From positions 1-64,000 of the forward strand of contig NZ_BMXE01000004.1 in the NCBI RefSeq assembly GCF_014651595.1: DNA of 64,000 bases, in the 5' to 3' direction. Both the position numbers and the translations under genes were made by a program. Below the pieces are notes generated by a model that was not told where the DNA came from, did not search any database, and worked only from the letters and a program-made list of their open reading frames with translations. Shown piece by piece: positions 16,092 through 23,855 of the stretch. This stretch comes from Pseudovibrio japonicus (GTDB taxonomy: Bacteria; Pseudomonadota; Alphaproteobacteria; Rhizobiales; Stappiaceae). Numbering within the stretch: the first letter of the stretch is position 1; every line of letters begins with the position of its first letter.

Positions 16092-16343
16092 TCAGGACTG
16101 TTCCGCTCTTGCATCAGCGGCGATATGCTGGAGGCGCTCGCTTACTTTTTCGCGCCAGCCCTCACCATGTTCTAGGACAAGACCAATCAGCCAGTGCAGG
16201 ACATAAGCTTGTTCAGCTTCCGTCTTGTGCGGAATGTCTTCTCCGCCTCTGCGTAAAGCGTGCGCTATTGGGCAAGTTTGCATAATCATTAGGCCCAGCA
16301 CGTCACGCAGTTCATCGGTCATATTTTGCGGGTATTCAGCCAT
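16092..16343 (-). CDS. Hypothetical phage protein
   Basis: An 83-residue mainly helical protein (MTDELRDVLGLMIMQTCPIAHALRRGG region, then a second long helix). GGAGG lies seven bases before the ATG. Its start overlaps the stop of the gene upstream by eight bases. Function unknown. Confidence 0.55.
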   Translation of the reverse strand: MAEYPQNMTDELRDVLGLMIMQTCPIAHALRRGGEDIPHKTEAEQAYVLHWLIGLVLEHGEGWREKVSERLQHIAADARAEQS

Positions 16344-16734
16344 TCGAACCTCCGGCCTGGTTGGACTGTTTGGGTTTCACGAAGAAGATGCCAATTGGAT
16401 AGCCGGTGGACTGATTGCAGCAGAGAGCAAAACCGACGCACTCTTGTGATGCGCCGAAATACGTCTCAACGGCTTTCTTGCATTGCTCCTTGGTGAGGCT
16501 TGTTAGCCACCCATGAGAGCCGAAGGATTCCATGTACTTCTCATAATCCCAAGAAAGCATCCGATCAGAGTAAAACACCTGGCGTGGCTCATCGTGAGCA
16601 AGCTTGTCGAACTCACGCCACTTGAAATGAGCGTCAAAATTGTAAGGGTACTCTTCCGGCGTTCTTGTTTGACCGGGCTCAACCCAGTCGTACGTAGAGG
16701 GCCGTCCCATGAAATCGGTGTCGAAATTGTGCAT
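16336..16734 (-). CDS. Hypothetical phage protein
   Basis: A 132-residue acidic/aromatic protein, beginning MHNFDTDFMGRPSTYDW. The C-terminal half has a beta pattern (FALCCNQSTGYPIGIFFV). An AGGTGAG ribosome site precedes the ATG. Not recognised. Confidence 0.55.
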   Translation of the reverse strand: MHNFDTDFMGRPSTYDWVEPGQTRTPEEYPYNFDAHFKWREFDKLAHDEPRQVFYSDRMLSWDYEKYMESFGSHGWLTSLTKEQCKKAVETYFGASQECVGFALCCNQSTGYPIGIFFVKPKQSNQAGGSNG

Positions 16735-16741
16735 TGCTCAC

Positions 16742-16960
16742 CTACTCTGACGACTGGGATATTGGAGACAAGCGATTAAGGATGTCGGCAAGACGAACAC
16801 GCACTTCCTTCTCAAGCGTTTGCTGCAGTGTGTCTCTGTTTACTGCAACGAGCTCGTCTCCGACGATGCCCATATGGCTGGTTGCCTCATTGCCGACCGT
16901 TGCAATAAAGCCGCCTTTTGCTGCTCGTACTCGAACAACGATGCTTTCTTCTCCGGTCAT
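16742..16960 (-). CDS. Hypothetical phage protein
   Basis: A 72-residue protein. ATG 16960 has AAAGGAA seven bases upstream and is preferred over a start 45 bases earlier. A beta-rich N-terminus (ESIVVRVRAAKGGFIATVGNE) is followed by a C-terminal helix. A 230-base gap upstream (16961-17190) holds no convincing gene. Confidence 0.5.
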   Translation of the reverse strand: MTGEESIVVRVRAAKGGFIATVGNEATSHMGIVGDELVAVNRDTLQQTLEKEVRVRLADILNRLSPISQSSE

Positions 16961-17190
16961 CTCTGTTCCTTTCAATTGAATTGCTAATCGTCTTGACGAA
17001 TTCACCCAACGAAACGCACCAGCTGTGCGCTTGGTGGGGCGGCCACAAGATTCCGGCTGTGGCTTTGCCCTTGCTGTTACATCGTCGCCTCCAAGTTTGT
17101 GTCCCTCACTTAGTCAGGCAGAGGGTGGTGCCCTGGGGCTTGCACAGTGATAATGCTTTGCCTTTGCGGCTTGTATTCCTTGGGGAGTTC

Positions 17191-17409
17191 TCAGGCTTGC
17201 TGATCAGGCAGTATGTAGCCAGCCTCACGACTAAGTCGGCGCATAACGACTTCAACTTTCCGAAGTTCACCTTTGTGTTCATGGTCGTCTAATGCGTGTG
17301 CCATCTCGATCTGTTCAGTAATGGTTGCCAGAGCTTCCGTGATATCGCTGTCTGCGGGGACGCGATTGTCTGCGGACCGCTGTGTCAGCGTATTCAAACC
17401 TTCACTCAT
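17191..17409 (-). CDS. Hypothetical phage protein
   Basis: A 72-residue helical protein starting MSEGLNTLTQRS, with an AGAGAGGA ribosome site upstream. The pattern ITEALATITEQIEMAHALDDHEHKGE suggests an alpha-hairpin or short coiled coil. Unknown function; overlaps the next gene upstream by four bases. Confidence 0.5.
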   Translation of the reverse strand: MSEGLNTLTQRSADNRVPADSDITEALATITEQIEMAHALDDHEHKGELRKVEVVMRRLSREAGYILPDQQA

Positions 17410-17624
17410 ATTCCCATTCCTCTCTCTATCGCTTGGCGTTTCATCCGCTCCCAACAAAGGACGACGAGTTTCCAGCGCTTGTTTCTGGAGGCTCGTTGGC
17501 GGAGGGTTTTCAGGTCTCTGTCAACGAGCTTGTAGTGCTTGGGGCAGATCCACTCTGGTTGCTTAAGGGGCAGGGGAGTGCGCTCAGTTCTGTTGCAGTG
17601 GGGGACGATGCAGCGCGTTCTCAT
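17406..17624 (-). CDS. Small zinc-binding phage protein
   Basis: A 72-residue basic protein. Two cysteine pairs in CIVPHC and ICPKH suggest a treble-clef or short zinc finger. The tail KTLRQRASRNKRWKLVVLCWERM is basic and helical, consistent with nucleic-acid binding. ATG 17624 overlaps the upstream stop (ATGA) and is preferred over a start 51 bases earlier. Confidence 0.5.
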   Translation of the reverse strand: MRTRCIVPHCNRTERTPLPLKQPEWICPKHYKLVDRDLKTLRQRASRNKRWKLVVLCWERMKRQAIERGMGI

Positions 17625-17905
17625 TCGAGCGTCAAACCAAATTCGCCATACTCCCCGCAATGGATCTTTTGCCATTCCAGAGGCGCGGCCATGCCCTTGT
17701 TTATGAGCCAGGTGGGGAACCTTTCAGGCTGCGGCTCGTCGTAGTATTCATCGGGTTCGAATTCTGATTTGTATTGCTCGGAAAGTTCGGTGAGGTTCAG
17801 CTTTTGCAGCGTTACCACGATGCCAATGAAATCGTAGCCACTGTATGCACCTCTGGAGAATGCTATGATCTTCCCCGGTTCAATGAGTTGACCGTTATTC
17901 TCCAT
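17621..17905 (-). CDS. Hypothetical phage protein
   Basis: A 94-residue acidic protein. ATG 17905 has GGAGG five bases upstream; an ATG 12 bases earlier lacks a ribosome site. A beta-rich N-terminus (GKIIAFSRGAYSGYDFIGIVV) recalls a small SH3-like barrel. Unknown function. Confidence 0.5.
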   Translation of the reverse strand: MENNGQLIEPGKIIAFSRGAYSGYDFIGIVVTLQKLNLTELSEQYKSEFEPDEYYDEPQPERFPTWLINKGMAAPLEWQKIHCGEYGEFGLTLE

Positions 17906-18107
17906 CAGGCCCTCCATCTTGATCCGGCATATAAGCGGAAGGATCGCGCCAAACTTTCTTGATGGCGTCCAGCTCCCAGTTGAACTCCAACGCAGCGTCC
18001 ATTAAGGCTTTTTTCAGACCCATGAAGAGTGCTTGAAAGTATGCGTGCAGCAACAGGAAGGGCGTTGCGATGATCAGCGACAAGCGAAAGAACGACTTAA
18101 AGGCCAT
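17895..18107 (-). CDS. Small membrane protein
   Basis: A 70-residue protein with one N-terminal hydrophobic segment (FFRLSLIIATPFLLLHAYFQALFMG) and a charged C-terminal region in the cytoplasm or periplasm. Part of the leftward operon. Function unknown; it may be a membrane-directed phage accessory protein. Confidence 0.5.
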   Translation of the reverse strand: MAFKSFFRLSLIIATPFLLLHAYFQALFMGLKKALMDAALEFNWELDAIKKVWRDPSAYMPDQDGGPDGE

Positions 18108-18351
18108 CTACTGTTCTCCCTCTTGAGATCCGTGTGTTTTCACGCGGTACACTTGGGATACTGGAACTCTCAGATCCTGAGATATTAAAGGGCTCAGATC
18201 CGGCAGTTGCGGCATGATCATTGTTGCGCCCAGTTCGACCAACTTGGTTTTCTGCCATGGCTTCCAAGGCCAAGAGAAAAGCCGTTCCGTCCACGACCGG
18301 TCTCTGCGGATCCAAATCTTTGTGTGTTCCGTGAGCATTGGCATCACTCAC
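18097..18351 (-). CDS. Hypothetical phage protein (frame uncertain)
   Basis: Two overlapping minus-strand frames compete here. This one, GTG start at 18351, encodes 84 residues (MSDANAHGTHKDLDPQRPV). The other, 18108-18344, has an ATG sharing a base with the upstream stop (TGATG) and ends directly before the next ATG, but its product has an improbable Trp-rich stretch. I favour the first by composition but cannot decide. Confidence 0.35.
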   Translation of the reverse strand: MSDANAHGTHKDLDPQRPVVDGTAFLLALEAMAENQVGRTGRNNDHAATAGSEPFNISGSESSSIPSVPRENTRISRGRTVDGL

Positions 18352-18583
18352 CCCCTTTCTCTTCCAAACGCCGCAGCAGCTCTGGAATGATCACGTGCCA
18401 CATGGTGGCCTCGTAAACGGGCGCACCTGGGGCAAACCTGATTGGGTCCATGTTCGCCATATAAAGACGCGTGCTTGCTGCCAGATCAGAGTTGTTCAGA
18501 TTGGCAAAGCGAGCCATTTGCTCTTCGTGCCAGATCTTGAACTGTGCAGCGCGGGCCTCGGCTTCAGGGGTTAGCTTGAGCAT
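18344..18583 (-). CDS. Hypothetical phage protein
   Basis: A 79-residue protein. ATG 18583 follows GAGGAGG and is preferred over a much earlier start whose extra residues look non-coding. The product is helical (LTPEAEARAAQFKIWHEEQMARF). Unknown function. It overlaps the gene upstream by 20 bases. Confidence 0.55.
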   Translation of the reverse strand: MLKLTPEAEARAAQFKIWHEEQMARFANLNNSDLAASTRLYMANMDPIRFAPGAPVYEATMWHVIIPELLRRLEEKGGE

Positions 18584-18809
18584 CGTTCCCGACCTCCTCA
18601 AGCTTGTACTCGACCACTTCCATGAAACGTGCGTTGAGGCGTTTCCAAAGTTGGTCACCTTTGTACACTTCGAACCAAACAACGCCGGAGTCTTGATCAA
18701 ACGAAGGATTGATCTTCGTTACACCGTCATAACCAACTGAAGCGGCTTCCGACCAGTACTGGTCGTTGACTGGTATAGCCCCACATACACGGATAATTTC
18801 GCGAGCCAT
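18564..18809 (-). CDS. Hypothetical phage protein
   Basis: An 81-residue protein beginning MAREIIRVCGAIPVNDQYW. Small alpha/beta pattern, acidic C-terminus. Start and preceding stop share a base (TGATG). Not recognised. Confidence 0.5.
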   Translation of the reverse strand: MAREIIRVCGAIPVNDQYWSEAASVGYDGVTKINPSFDQDSGVVWFEVYKGDQLWKRLNARFMEVVEYKLEEVGNDAQANP

Positions 18810-19261
18810 CACGCCACCCCCGTTGCTGTTGAGGCCGGCTTAGCGGCACCGCCAGCTAACTCGATGGCTTTTTGAACCATTTGCCATGAGCCGGGAGGCA
18901 TTCGCTTCCGGTCGTCGTTTTCAAGGTTCTCTAGTGCCTCCAGAAGGAGAGGGAACACGTTGATCCGGCGTTGCAGTTCTGTCGCCGCCTGTTCTGAGTA
19001 GAAGACCTTTGCTGTGGCTTCTTCATAATCAACCGGCTGAATGTCATGCCCGCTCCAGTATTCGAACTCGACGCTCACTTTTGGCAAGAACATTGCCGGG
19101 GTGAGTGCCATGTCACCCTGAAGCGTTTTGATGAGTTCTTCCTGAGCATCGATATGAGCAAGCAATGCTCTGAGGTCGGACACGGTAACGCGATAGTCTG
19201 GTATCGAGCCTATGCCGCGGACTTTCCGAAGACGGTCAAGGAGTTCATTAATGTCTCTCAT
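18809..19261 (-). CDS. Hypothetical phage protein
   Basis: A 150-residue helical protein. ATG 19261 is chosen (GAGG seven bases upstream). The N-terminal region (RDINELLDRLRKV then LRALLAHIDAQEELIKTLQ) predicts a coiled coil or helix bundle. Unknown function. Confidence 0.5.
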   Translation of the reverse strand: MRDINELLDRLRKVRGIGSIPDYRVTVSDLRALLAHIDAQEELIKTLQGDMALTPAMFLPKVSVEFEYWSGHDIQPVDYEEATAKVFYSEQAATELQRRINVFPLLLEALENLENDDRKRMPPGSWQMVQKAIELAGGAAKPASTATGVA

Positions 19262-19682
19262 GATGATCCTCACAGCTTACGTTGAGCACCTTACGGTCCC
19301 CATTCCGTGACAGATCAAGCTCCAGCTTCTCAGCTTCCTCGATAAGCTCCTCAGGGCCGTTGAAGCCCAGGTCTTCAAAGTGGGATTCAGGGTCTTTCTG
19401 ATAGGTGCGGTATTCCTCTACGATATCGCTCAGCATTGGCGCACAGGCGCGACAAGTCATGACGCTATCTGCGGAGATGTAATGCGGGTCGCCTTCGAAA
19501 ATGGGGGTGTCGCATCCTTCGCATACCCCGTCTAATCCGGACAGGTCATCCTCAATATCTGAGAGCTTGTCCAAAGCAGCTTCGTAACGGGCCTGTGTCG
19601 GGGCGAGGAGGGCTTTGCGTTCTTCTTCAATATTGGCGATTGTCGCCTTTGCAACTTCCCAATCAGCATGGGTGTAGGGCAT
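19248..19682 (-). CDS. Zinc-ribbon phage protein
   Basis: A 144-residue protein with an N-terminal coiled coil (AKATIANIEEERKALLAPTQ) followed by a four-cysteine motif, CEGCDTPIFEG to CRACAP (about residues 54-80), which fits a zinc ribbon. The start shares a base with the upstream stop (TGATG). Function unknown; DNA or protein binding is possible. Confidence 0.55.
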   Translation of the reverse strand: MPYTHADWEVAKATIANIEEERKALLAPTQARYEAALDKLSDIEDDLSGLDGVCEGCDTPIFEGDPHYISADSVMTCRACAPMLSDIVEEYRTYQKDPESHFEDLGFNGPEELIEEAEKLELDLSRNGDRKVLNVSCEDHHERH

Positions 19683-20338
19683 CAACCGGCCTCCTTCACA
19701 AAGTCATCGACGTTGCTCTTGTGTACCTTGAACTCTGTGACGCTCACCCATGGGTTTGCATCCCAGCCATAGCCACGTTTTTCGTTGAGGCTGTTCCAGA
19801 GACTTCGAAATTTATCTCGGAGAATTTCGTTCTCGCGTTCAACGCCGATATCGTGTTCTGGGTAGATGCCGGTGATCCAGCGTTTTAGCTGCATACCTTC
19901 AGAAACAGCATCTGCAGCTGAAATTTTTTGAAGTAGCTCCACCCGCACCCCAGTAACCTCCAGAGTGATGCGAGAATGCTGGCGTGGCATGAATATTGAG
20001 GGTCTCCAGCGACGCTCGTCATCACCAACAGTTGCGCGATACCGAACTTCACCAACTTGCGGGCATCCGCATATCTCAGAACAACCACATTCAACTTCTT
20101 CAATCTGGGCCCATGTTTCACGTACCCATAAAAGGTCGCCTATTGCATGCTGAAGCAGTCCATGTTTTGGGGCGTCAATAACATGGGTGATCACGCCCAT
20201 TTTTGTTTTTGTTGGTTTCTTGATCTGTAATGTATTGTCGTTTTCGATGCCTTTAATAATTCTCCGTGTTTGTGTTTTGCGCCCTTCCAAAATGGCACGA
20301 ACCATAGGGCCGGAGAAAAGGATAGGTTTGGTAGCCAT
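19682..20338 (-). CDS. Phage ASCH/PUA-like protein
   Basis: A 218-residue protein with the start KPILFSGPMVRAILEGRKTQ, a signature of a widespread phage and prophage family with a PUA-like/ASCH fold, followed by GDLLWVRETWA and the RITLEVTGVRVE strand pair that belong to the same domain. A two-Cys-pair insertion (CGCSEICGCP) may bind zinc. ASCH domains are expected to bind RNA or modified nucleotides. Biological role in phages is undefined. ATG 20338 overlaps the stop of the 50-residue gene upstream. Confidence 0.7.
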   Translation of the reverse strand: MATKPILFSGPMVRAILEGRKTQTRRIIKGIENDNTLQIKKPTKTKMGVITHVIDAPKHGLLQHAIGDLLWVRETWAQIEEVECGCSEICGCPQVGEVRYRATVGDDERRWRPSIFMPRQHSRITLEVTGVRVELLQKISAADAVSEGMQLKRWITGIYPEHDIGVERENEILRDKFRSLWNSLNEKRGYGWDANPWVSVTEFKVHKSNVDDFVKEAG

Positions 20339-20490
20339 CAGCCCGCGCCCCCAAGTTCTTCAATCACGAAAAGGCTCATGGCTGCGACAATGAGCACACA
20401 GCCCCAACCTTCCTCGTAACCTCGAATGATCAGAAAAACGGCTCCAGCAACGGCGGAGACGCCAACAAGACCTGCAGCAAATGCAGCCAT
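20338..20490 (-). CDS. 50-residue membrane peptide
   Basis: A short gene in the gap between two coupled genes: ATG 20490, stop TGA 20338-20340. The product has two hydrophobic stretches (GLVGVSAVAGAVFLII and CVLIVAAMSLFVI) separated by a charged turn (RGYEEGWG), so a two-helix membrane hairpin is likely. Both ends overlap neighbours by one base, which strongly suggests it is a translated member of the operon. Confidence 0.6.
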   Translation of the reverse strand: MAAFAAGLVGVSAVAGAVFLIIRGYEEGWGCVLIVAAMSLFVIEELGGAG

Positions 20491-20801
20491 CAGCTGTCCT
20501 CCTTTGGAGCTTTGCGGTTTGCCTCAGCTGCCTTGCGCTCTGCAGCCTTCACCTGCTTGTTGTTCTCAGACTTTGCGAATGAGTAACGGCGGTTTGCTGC
20601 GCCCGCAGCACACTGAAGCGCACTGAAACGATCATGCAATTCGCGATTGCCGTTGGTGATCTCGGTCCGCAACGGTACGCCCACAGGCAAACTGATTTTG
20701 GAATCGTCAATGCCGTGCTCGTTCATGAAGTTTCGCAGCGCGCTATCTGCTGTGCAGGCGGCTTCCCAGAGGGCTTGGAGATCTTGTTCAGAATGTCTCA
20801 T
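20490..20801 (-). CDS. Hypothetical phage protein
   Basis: A 103-residue helical protein, MRHSEQDLQALWEAACT at the start, and a Lys/Ala-rich C-terminal helix (KQVKAAERKAAEANRKA). The ATG overlaps the previous stop (ATGA). Function unknown. Confidence 0.55.
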   Translation of the reverse strand: MRHSEQDLQALWEAACTADSALRNFMNEHGIDDSKISLPVGVPLRTEITNGNRELHDRFSALQCAAGAANRRYSFAKSENNKQVKAAERKAAEANRKAPKEDS

Positions 20802-21745
20802 GCTGAGCCCCCCCGAATGATCTCCTTGTTACGCTTTAATGCTTCACAGGCCTTTGCGTACTCTTTCTTGCTACGATTGAAATTGCTTTCGCAGAGGGCA
20901 GCCTCACGTTCCACGCCCTCACAAGCTGCCTCGACAAGATCAGAGGGCACCTTCAAACCTGCTTCGATAGCGCGCAGTATCGTGTGGGAGTTGCACTTCT
21001 TATGGTCTCTCAGACTATTCAGTTCGTCGTTTAGGTACCTGGACCATAGCTTCTGTAGCTTGACCTCTGCCTCTTCCTTTGTGCGGTAGAAATGGCAAGG
21101 TGTTCCGGGTCCGCCACTTCCATCGGAATACTGCATCACTTGGAACGAGACTTTGCGTTCGTGGAAGTTCTCTCTTTTATGGCGCTCCGCCATCAAAGCT
21201 ATCATGCGCCAAATGCCGTCAGAACACTTTAACTCTTTGCTGCTGAGATCAACCAGGCTAGGCAAATAGCCATCAAGAACCATGTAATGAAAGTCGCCGT
21301 TGACGAAGGCGGAAAGCGTCTCTAGCCCGTTCACCTTCTCCAGTTCTTGAAGAGTTTTCTGTTGCGCAAGTTTCGCCTCATAGAGCTTCTCTTCGAGCTC
21401 TTCCAGCTCGTTGCGCTTGGCTGCGATAGCATCATCAAGCTCCATAAACTCGTCGGCTCGGTAGATCTTCGGCTTCGTGGACATCACATGTGGAACGATT
21501 TCCAGTTTCCCGAAACTTGATGTGGGATCGGCAAATTCATCCCAAGTCTCAAATTCCAGCCTCACCAAATGACCTGCAGGCACCTTTCCAAGGTACTCAC
21601 CCTGCGTCCCGTCTGGGATGTAGCAAACCATGCCGGGAAGGAGCTCTTCAGCTTCAGCGGCTTTCTCAGCGCGCTCCTGCTCCATCTGCTCATGGTCTTC
21701 GCGCAGAACCTCTTCCTCAGTAAAAAGCTTGTCAAATTCAGTCAC
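20798..21745 (-). CDS. Large hypothetical phage protein with coiled coil
   Basis: A 315-residue protein. Residues 1-35 are acidic helix, residues about 36-75 look like a small beta domain (GMVCYIPDGTQGEYLGKVPAG), residues 100-140 form a coiled coil (AIAAKRNELEELEEKLYEAK), and a helical C-terminal region follows. No family recognised. It is coupled to both neighbours by ATGA-type overlaps. Confidence 0.55.
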   Translation of the reverse strand: MTEFDKLFTEEEVLREDHEQMEQERAEKAAEAEELLPGMVCYIPDGTQGEYLGKVPAGHLVRLEFETWDEFADPTSSFGKLEIVPHVMSTKPKIYRADEFMELDDAIAAKRNELEELEEKLYEAKLAQQKTLQELEKVNGLETLSAFVNGDFHYMVLDGYLPSLVDLSSKELKCSDGIWRMIALMAERHKRENFHERKVSFQVMQYSDGSGGPGTPCHFYRTKEEAEVKLQKLWSRYLNDELNSLRDHKKCNSHTILRAIEAGLKVPSDLVEAACEGVEREAALCESNFNRSKKEYAKACEALKRNKEIIRGGSA

Positions 21746-22119
21746 TTCCGTCTCCCTTCTCTTGCGCGTCTGATGACCACGCGGGCTCTGTCTGTGTTGG
21801 GGTGGACCATGCGCAGGGCACAGCAGAGCGCGTGCGGGTCGATCCCTTGCGACTCCCAGTAGGCGTCTTCGTTCATGTCGTGCTGCTTGCTATGCTCCTC
21901 GTGCCAGAGAGGAAGGCACCAGTAATCGTCCGGCTTTTGCTGGCCTCCGCTTTGAGGCTTGCCGTAATCAAGGTTGCCGGATCTTAGGTGAGCGGCCTGA
22001 ACGCCTTCACCTTCACGGCCTGTGACAACGCAAGGAAGCTCATGGAGCCACTTCAGGTACTTCTTGTCCTTGCGTGGTGCTTCCATGCATGCGGAGTAAT
22101 CGGTTTGGTGGAAGGTCAT
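21742..22119 (-). CDS. HNH-like nuclease (DUF968/Ref-type phage protein)
   Basis: A 125-residue protein with the pattern LHELPCVVTGREGE..QAAHLR..D..CLPLWHEEHSKQHD. Cys, the AH pair and the final H-x-x-x-H are the features of the DUF968/Ref-like branch of the HNH superfamily found in many phages, where they are thought to act in recombination or DNA processing. Compared with classical HNH proteins some metal ligands are unclear, so activity is inferred. Confidence 0.6.
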   Translation of the reverse strand: MTFHQTDYSACMEAPRKDKKYLKWLHELPCVVTGREGEGVQAAHLRSGNLDYGKPQSGGQQKPDDYWCLPLWHEEHSKQHDMNEDAYWESQGIDPHALCCALRMVHPNTDRARVVIRRAREGRRK

Positions 22120-22664
22120 GAGAACGACTGCCCCTCCAACTTTCGAGCTTCGCGGTCTAACTCGAATTGCTTCCGGCCTGCCTTTGCAAGCTTGTCACAC
22201 AGGCGATTGACGTAGTTGCGCCCATCGCCTTTCTGGTGACCACGTACATGGCGAAGAGTGAGTTCAAGATTGTGCTGTGCTGCGGTTTCAACGATGAGAG
22301 CGGATATGCGCCGATGGATCTTTTTCATAGGCTTGCGCTGCGGTTTGATCTCAGCGCTTGCTTTGTGCGAGTTGATCTGGATAGAGCTATCAAACTGCAA
22401 CAGACAAGCCAGTGCAGGCACACTGTCTGATTGGAGCAAAATGACTTTATCTGATGCACTAAAGTACTGGTCCGCACTCAAAGCGCTCATGGCATTTGCC
22501 AGTGCCTTGAGTTCATTGACTTCAATGCAGCCGTGAAAGGCTTGAAAGGGACCTCCGCCGTGTACAGCGGGCCTGCCATCGCCCTTTGCCCAGAAGCCAT
22601 AGCCGCAAGACTTGTTATGGTGGCTTAATGAGGCATCAGTGAAAACCGTGACGTCAGGTTTCAT
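22116..22664 (-). CDS. Ribonuclease HI-like protein
   Basis: A 182-residue protein starting at ATG 22664 (GGAGGGAACG upstream). It has the RNase HI fold signature: VFTDASL (first Asp), EVNELKALANAM (Glu), LQSDS (second Asp) and a C-terminal NYVNRLCDKLAK (fourth acidic residue), with HVRGHQKGDGR as the usual basic handle. All four catalytic acids appear present. RNase H degrades RNA in RNA-DNA hybrids; a phage copy would serve replication or primer removal. Slightly longer than host RnhA. Confidence 0.8.
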   Translation of the reverse strand: MKPDVTVFTDASLSHHNKSCGYGFWAKGDGRPAVHGGGPFQAFHGCIEVNELKALANAMSALSADQYFSASDKVILLQSDSVPALACLLQFDSSIQINSHKASAEIKPQRKPMKKIHRRISALIVETAAQHNLELTLRHVRGHQKGDGRNYVNRLCDKLAKAGRKQFELDREARKLEGQSFS

Positions 22665-23037
22665 CGTTCCCTCCCTCAAGCTGCTGCTTCAGTACAAGGC
22701 GTTTTTCTTTTTCGATGTAGAAGCCCAAGCCCCAATGGGTCTTGATGGTGATGTCAAAGGGCTTGAGCTTTGCGCGAATCTTGCAGACCAGAACGTCTAT
22801 GATTTTCTCTTCCGGGCGATCCTTGCCCAAGTCATCGTAAAGCACTGCCATTGCGCCAATTTTGGTAATGGATTCGCGGTTGATCAAAAGGGCCATGAGG
22901 CGCTCTTCGTGTTTGGTAAGGCACCATTCCACCGGAAGCAGGAAGGTGCCTACCAGAGCCTCTTCAAGCTCTTCTATTCTGGCTTGCAGGACTTCGTTCT
23001 GGTCGCGCAAGTGATTGATTAGGTCACTGTCATTCAT
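22654..23037 (-). CDS. Winged-helix (OmpR/CtrA-like) DNA-binding protein with coiled coil
   Basis: A 127-residue protein. Residues 1-30 are a coiled coil (INHLRDQNEVLQARIEELEEA). Residues 35-110 match the C-terminal winged helix of OmpR-type response regulators (LTKHEERLMALLI, then VLVCKIRAKLKPFDITI and THWGLGFYIE, the recognition helix and wing). There is no receiver domain, so it is likely a phosphorylation-independent regulator, resembling the CtrA DNA-binding half. In alphaproteobacteria such a protein could tap into CtrA-type promoters, which is inference. Confidence 0.65.
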   Translation of the reverse strand: MNDSDLINHLRDQNEVLQARIEELEEALVGTFLLPVEWCLTKHEERLMALLINRESITKIGAMAVLYDDLGKDRPEEKIIDVLVCKIRAKLKPFDITIKTHWGLGFYIEKEKRLVLKQQLEGGNDET

Positions 23038-23855
23038 TTGCGCTTCTTCCTTGTTTTCTTGAACCAGATCGCGGCCATGGCCCGCCAGGTCAGCATGCTG
23101 TGTGCGGCCTTGAGGGCTGCAACTTCGCCATTTGCACTTTCGCCCTCTTTCATGATGGTCAGGACCAGCCGCTCTTCATCGATCTGTCCGGCGTAATCTT
23201 CACTGAACAGAAGCATTTCGACCGCCTTGATGGCGTCAGCTGAGATGGGCTTGAGACCTGCTTTCTTGCAGATGACAAGGATTCGGCGCAGTCCAATGAC
23301 GTACCTGCGCCTGACCACCTTCAAAAGAGTGGTTGCAGCAAGAGTGTCGCCCGCCTTGTACATGCCCTTGGGTGGCTGTGATTTGAGGAGGGTAACGCCC
23401 GCTCTCTCCATGGCCATATGGACGCTTGTTGCATCGTTTTCACCAGCGGCAAGCTGCGAGTAAAAGAGCTGCATGGACGTCACGTTAAGCCGGTTCTGAT
23501 TGTGGCGGACGAAGGCACTTGCTCTTTCCGCTGTGGTCTCGGCAGGGACCACCATCACCGGAACCTCGGTAATCTCCGGGTGTGTGGCAGCCGCTATTGC
23601 GGTGTGCTGTCCATCAAGAAGATGCAGCTGTCCATCCACTTGCACAGCAATGGGAGGTTTGAAGGAATTCCAGTTCCACTGCTTGACGATCTTGCGGATC
23701 AAGCGCACCGAGCTTCTGGAAAGATTGCGCTGGTACTCCTCGTCCACAAACAAGCTTGTGGGATCAACGATGGTGAACTCGGGCAGGGCGCCTGGGTAAC
23801 CGGCAGCCACGTCAGGAAGATTGAGCGCTTGGATTTGCCGGGTGGTTTTGCTCAT
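23034..23855 (-). CDS. ParB-like nuclease-domain protein
   Basis: A 273-residue protein, start ATG 23855 with GGAGG upstream and overlapping the stop of the next gene (ATGA). The block EEYQRNLSRSSVRLIRKIVKQW followed by PPIAVQVDGQLHLLDGQHTAIAA is the ParB/Srx-type nucleotide-binding domain (the DGQHT motif in place of ParB's G-x-R-R). In phages such proteins often set DNA modification or partition. The C-terminal 100 residues are helical and basic. Confidence 0.65.
   Translation of the reverse strand: MSKTTRQIQALNLPDVAAGYPGALPEFTIVDPTSLFVDEEYQRNLSRSSVRLIRKIVKQWNWNSFKPPIAVQVDGQLHLLDGQHTAIAAATHPEITEVPVMVVPAETTAERASAFVRHNQNRLNVTSMQLFYSQLAAGENDATSVHMAMERAGVTLLKSQPPKGMYKAGDTLAATTLLKVVRRRYVIGLRRILVICKKAGLKPISADAIKAVEMLLFSEDYAGQIDEERLVLTIMKEGESANGEVAALKAAHSMLTWRAMAAIWFKKTRKKRK

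Noticed and set aside
18108-18344. Alternative frame beside 18097-18351
   Set aside because: It has neat start and stop overlaps but a Trp-rich stretch (SWPWKPWQK) improbable for a real small protein. Not fully excluded.
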